A model generated the notes under the pieces. It saw only the letters and a program-made list of their open reading frames with translations, ran no database searches and had not been told where the DNA came from. A stretch of 38,766 nt of DNA from JBEKTY01 sp049515555 (lineage in GTDB: Bacteria > Planctomycetota > Planctomycetia > Pirellulales > Thermoguttaceae), in NCBI GenBank assembly GCA_049515555.1, contig JBEKTY010000068.1, forward strand, positions 1 to 38,766, in the 5' to 3' direction. This document shows, one piece after another, positions 36,007 to 38,766 of this stretch. Every line of letters begins with the position of its first letter. Within the stretch, counting starts at the first letter, position 1. Position numbers and translations under genes: made by a program.

Positions 36007-38766
36007 TTATGGTTGAGCTTTCATGGGGTCTCGTCGGGCACCGATGCAGACCACGCGCCCATCCACCAGCGGCGCCAGCACGTCGCCGCCGCGGGTCATG
36101 GACAGGCCGCCGACCACCGGCTGAGTCGGCATACGAGCGTCCCATAGCAAGGCAGCATCAGTCCGCCTCACCGCCACGATATGCCAGTTCCCAGGATCAC
36201 CGCTGACAAAGATTACAGCATTCCGGGCCAAGAGCGGCGTCAGGAATCTGCTTCGCTTCAACTGTTCAGGCAGCACCGGCCGTTGCTTGCTGGGCGGTAA
36301 CTCGGACTTGATCGTGTTCCGTAATCCGTCATTCCAATATCCTTTGGCCGCAACCGCAGCGTCGAAGGGCTGCGCGGCAACTTCCGCGGCAAGCAGATCG
36401 CCCAGTCCGCTGCACAATACGGGAGGCTGATTCCTGGTTCCCAAGAGGAGCGTCTCTCTTGCATCCCAAACCGGAATGGCGTCGCTCTCATGCGCCTTTG
36501 GCAGCACAACTACATCCGGATACCCATGGGCATCCAAGGGTACCGCGTCCGGCCCGGCGCGGAGGAACTCACACGTGCCTCTGGGTTGACCAAGAAGGTC
36601 CGCTGGCAGATAGAATTGCTTCCCGCCCAAGACCGCCCAACCGCCGGGGAGAACGCCGATATCTTGTCCTCGTGACGGCGCGTATGTGGAAAAACGCATG
36701 TGGGCCTTGCTCATGCTCTTGCGGTTGTCGAGTTTGTCGAAATCGACCGCCTGCGCGGCTTTGCCCGTGACCGGATCGACGATGAGTATGCCGCTGTCAC
36801 CGACATGCAACCACAGTCGCCCCTTGTACCAGGCCATTTGCCCAGTTGCCGAGGGGAGCGTTTCGGATGCGTCGGCAAAGCGCGTTTCCCAGAGCGGTTT
36901 TCCGCTCCGGGCATCCAGCGCACAGAGGAGCGATCCACCGCAGGGGCCGATGAGGCCCGCCGAAGCATAAACCACGCCCCCGGTCTGGCCGGCATCGGTC
37001 GAAGGTTGCACCAGGACATTCGCGTTGATCGGCCAGGAACTCATGAGATGACCAAAGACCATGATCCGCCGCTCAACGGGCGCAACGCGATATCGCCAGA
37101 CCAGACTGCCATCTTCGGCGTTCAGGCAATACACCCGCCCATCGCCCGAGCCGGCATAAACCTTGCCTTCCCAGAAGGTCGGCGCGGAGATGATTCGCCC
37201 GGCTGTGGGATAGCTCCACAATTCCTCCCCGGTCTTCCGATGCAGACAGCGGAGGATACCCACGGCCGTGCCGAAAACCACGCGATCGCCCACGCAGATG
37301 GCTTGCGTGGATTGCGGCTCCAAGCCGGTACTGGCTTCCGTTTTGTAGTCGAACGCCGGATGGGGGGCCCATGTCCAGATCACACGGGTTATGTCGGGAA
37401 CCGCTGCGGTGGAGGAACCCGACCGGCTGCTGTTGGCCCGGTAGGTCGTCCAGTCCAGCGGGGACGACTGGGCGCCCGTCTTTTCGAGGGCCTTGCCTCT
37501 GAGCAGACGGTCCGTCGTGGGAGTCGCGTCGCGGACCGAGAAGTCTCCCGCCGAGCAGAATGCCAGGTGACCAACCCACTCCATGCATCCCGAGCAGTTT
37601 CCGTGCCCCGAGAAAAGGGTCCCATCGGCCGCAATGACGCCTGACAGGCAAGCGGCCTTCATGTAGTTCGATGGCGCGACGATGCGTGCCTTGGCGTCAC
37701 GGTCATAAACGGTGCCCATCATTCCATGGACGCCATGTGTCGACATGCACCATGAACCGCAACCGCCGTAGGATGTGGGCAATTTCTCGCCGGTTGGTTT
37801 TCCGTTAAGCGGATCGCGGATGATCCCGTCCCGATCCATGATCTTCCCATCCACCATGATCGGATATTCCAGCTTCCCCAAGCGACTCTCGTCCTGTTCT
37901 TTTTGTTCCGTGCGTCCATGTCCTGCGCCCCAAAGAATGCTTCCGTTCTTTGCGGCAAATGCCTGGTAATGACCATCCTTGTAGGAATTGATCATATAGA
38001 CGTCCGGCGATGTCAAGGCCCCCACTCGTTGCGTGATCATGAACGTAAAGCTCCATCCCGTGCCCAGCGGCTTTCTTGCCATGGGCGCCTCGGTCTTCCA
38101 GATCGTCTTGCCCGTCTTCAAATCCAGACAGGATGCATACGACCGGTCCGCATAGAAGAAGACGCGGTCCGCCGTGATCGCCGTCTTGGCCGGATCGATC
38201 CCGTTGACCGCCAGTCGCCACAGTTCCTTGCCCGACCCGACATCGATCGCTACCAGTTCGGTCCCCCGGTCATACTCCTGGAACCAATTCTGATGGATGC
38301 CGAAATTATGAGGCGTGTTCCCCCAATCCTTCGTATCTCCATTGCCATCCGTCAGTACATTCGGGAGACCTCGCAATGATTTTACGTTGGGCCGCTGGCC
38401 GAGAACGGTAACCAGGACCCCACGGTGCAGCATCAGCCATCTGCACTCGATCTGCGGATCGACCGAGAGAGAAAAGCGTCTCCGTTCCACGCCGGTCTCG
38501 GCATCGAGGCACAGGACCCTATTGCCGTCTTTCACGTAGACGACTTCGGGTGTGGCAACGATCAGCGAACCGAAGGTCCCAAAATCGTCGGCCGTCTTTC
38601 GCTTCCACAGGACGTTTCCGTTATAAGCACTGCGGGCAATAATGCCGTCGGTCTTCGTATTGTCCACAGCCAGCGTCACATTCGCCCGAAACAAGCGGCC
38701 GCCGGCGGCCACGGCGATGTCGAACTTGCCGTCGTAATAGGGCTTGGCCGTCCATTGGATCAGGTA
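36007..38766 (-). CDS. Giant PQQ-type beta-propeller, N-terminus beyond window (paralogue 5, partial)
   Basis: The reading frame is open through the right edge: the last 54 bases continue it as YLIQWTAKPYYDGKFDIAVA, matching the start of the first propeller half in the other paralogues. About 919 residues are visible, and the leader and methyltransferase-like region would lie outside. The first half contains long insertions (such as NFGIHQNWFQEYDRG). The Cys segment is KAACLSG followed by GNCSGCMEW, so the pair is C-x-x-C rather than C-x-C. APVERR and the blade segments VVYASAGL and LLCALDARSGKPLWE mark the second half. The C-terminus (LAPLVDGRVVCIGARRD) resembles paralogue 1 more than 2-4. 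It ends one base before paralogue 4 begins, so they are almost certainly co-transcribed. Confidence 0.87.
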   Translation of the reverse strand, partial: YLIQWTAKPYYDGKFDIAVAAGGRLFRANVTLAVDNTKTDGIIARSAYNGNVLWKRKTADDFGTFGSLIVATPEVVYVKDGNRVLCLDAETGVERRRFSLSVDPQIECRWLMLHRGVLVTVLGQRPNVKSLRGLPNVLTDGNGDTKDWGNTPHNFGIHQNWFQEYDRGTELVAIDVGSGKELWRLAVNGIDPAKTAITADRVFFYADRSYASCLDLKTGKTIWKTEAPMARKPLGTGWSFTFMITQRVGALTSPDVYMINSYKDGHYQAFAAKNGSILWGAGHGRTEQKEQDESRLGKLEYPIMVDGKIMDRDGIIRDPLNGKPTGEKLPTSYGGCGSWCMSTHGVHGMMGTVYDRDAKARIVAPSNYMKAACLSGVIAADGTLFSGHGNCSGCMEWVGHLAFCSAGDFSVRDATPTTDRLLRGKALEKTGAQSSPLDWTTYRANSSRSGSSTAAVPDITRVIWTWAPHPAFDYKTEASTGLEPQSTQAICVGDRVVFGTAVGILRCLHRKTGEELWSYPTAGRIISAPTFWEGKVYAGSGDGRVYCLNAEDGSLVWRYRVAPVERRIMVFGHLMSSWPINANVLVQPSTDAGQTGGVVYASAGLIGPCGGSLLCALDARSGKPLWETRFADASETLPSATGQMAWYKGRLWLHVGDSGILIVDPVTGKAAQAVDFDKLDNRKSMSKAHMRFSTYAPSRGQDIGVLPGGWAVLGGKQFYLPADLLGQPRGTCEFLRAGPDAVPLDAHGYPDVVVLPKAHESDAIPVWDARETLLLGTRNQPPVLCSGLGDLLAAEVAAQPFDAAVAAKGYWNDGLRNTIKSELPPSKQRPVLPEQLKRSRFLTPLLARNAVIFVSGDPGNWHIVAVRRTDAALLWDARMPTQPVVGGLSMTRGGDVLAPLVDGRVVCIGARRDPMKAQP

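Noticed and set aside
1..38766. CRISPR arrays, tRNA or rRNA genes
   Set aside because: No regularly spaced direct repeats and no tRNA- or rRNA-like segments were recognised on reading the window.

Overview
The window is GC-rich bacterial DNA in which every apparently intact gene lies on the minus strand; only a transposase fragment at the left edge is on the plus strand. The gene families suggest a member of the Planctomycetes-Verrucomicrobia-Lentisphaerae group, most likely a planctomycete- or lentisphaerota-like polysaccharide degrader. They include several very large secreted PQQ-type propellers with a methyltransferase-like N-terminus, a ThuA protein, a sulfatase-modifying-factor-like protein, GH127-type (DUF1680) hydrolases, a PA14-like domain and many Sec or Tat leaders. 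The lineage is inferred from gene content; the window holds no rRNA or other phylogenetic marker.

Layout in the direction of transcription (right to left). (1) 38766-22607: four of the five giant propeller paralogues, one cut by the window edge, interspersed with a LacI-type regulator and a secreted SGNH-type esterase. (2) 22544-21496: a SnoaL/NTF2-like protein overlapping by 4 nt a truncated secreted protein with a Tat-like leader. (3) 21411-17608: a compact catabolic unit of a GntR/UTRA regulator interrupted by an in-frame amber codon, an LctP-type permease and a ManD-type enolase-superfamily dehydratase that carries a Tat-like leader. (4) 17570-14403: a formylglycine-generating-enzyme-like domain fused to an NHL-like propeller, then a ThuA protein. 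(5) 14402-13879: 524 bp with no intact gene, holding decayed coding fragments. (6) 13878-741: a tight glycan-degradation block of a secreted five-bladed-propeller-like protein, a 1660-residue fusion of a parallel beta-helix with a GH127-type barrel, a GH2-type TIM barrel, a stand-alone GH127-type enzyme, and the fifth propeller paralogue, which has lost its first propeller half and gained a PA14-like C-terminus. (7) The left edge has an IS30-type transposase remnant.

As a working model, exported GH127, GH2, beta-helix and esterase proteins trim a complex arabinose-, uronate- or pectin-like glycan outside the cytoplasm. The ManD-like dehydratase and LctP permease would handle released sugar acids, and LacI and GntR regulators would sense sugars. 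The five giant propellers are the most numerous and least understood component. They share a degenerate Rossmann/methyltransferase-like domain, a three-cysteine signature and an A-P-x-E-R-R motif. They have no c-type haem motif, and PQQ binding is not shown by the sequence. The co-location and retained architecture suggest a functional system around these paralogues, but substrate and role are inference.
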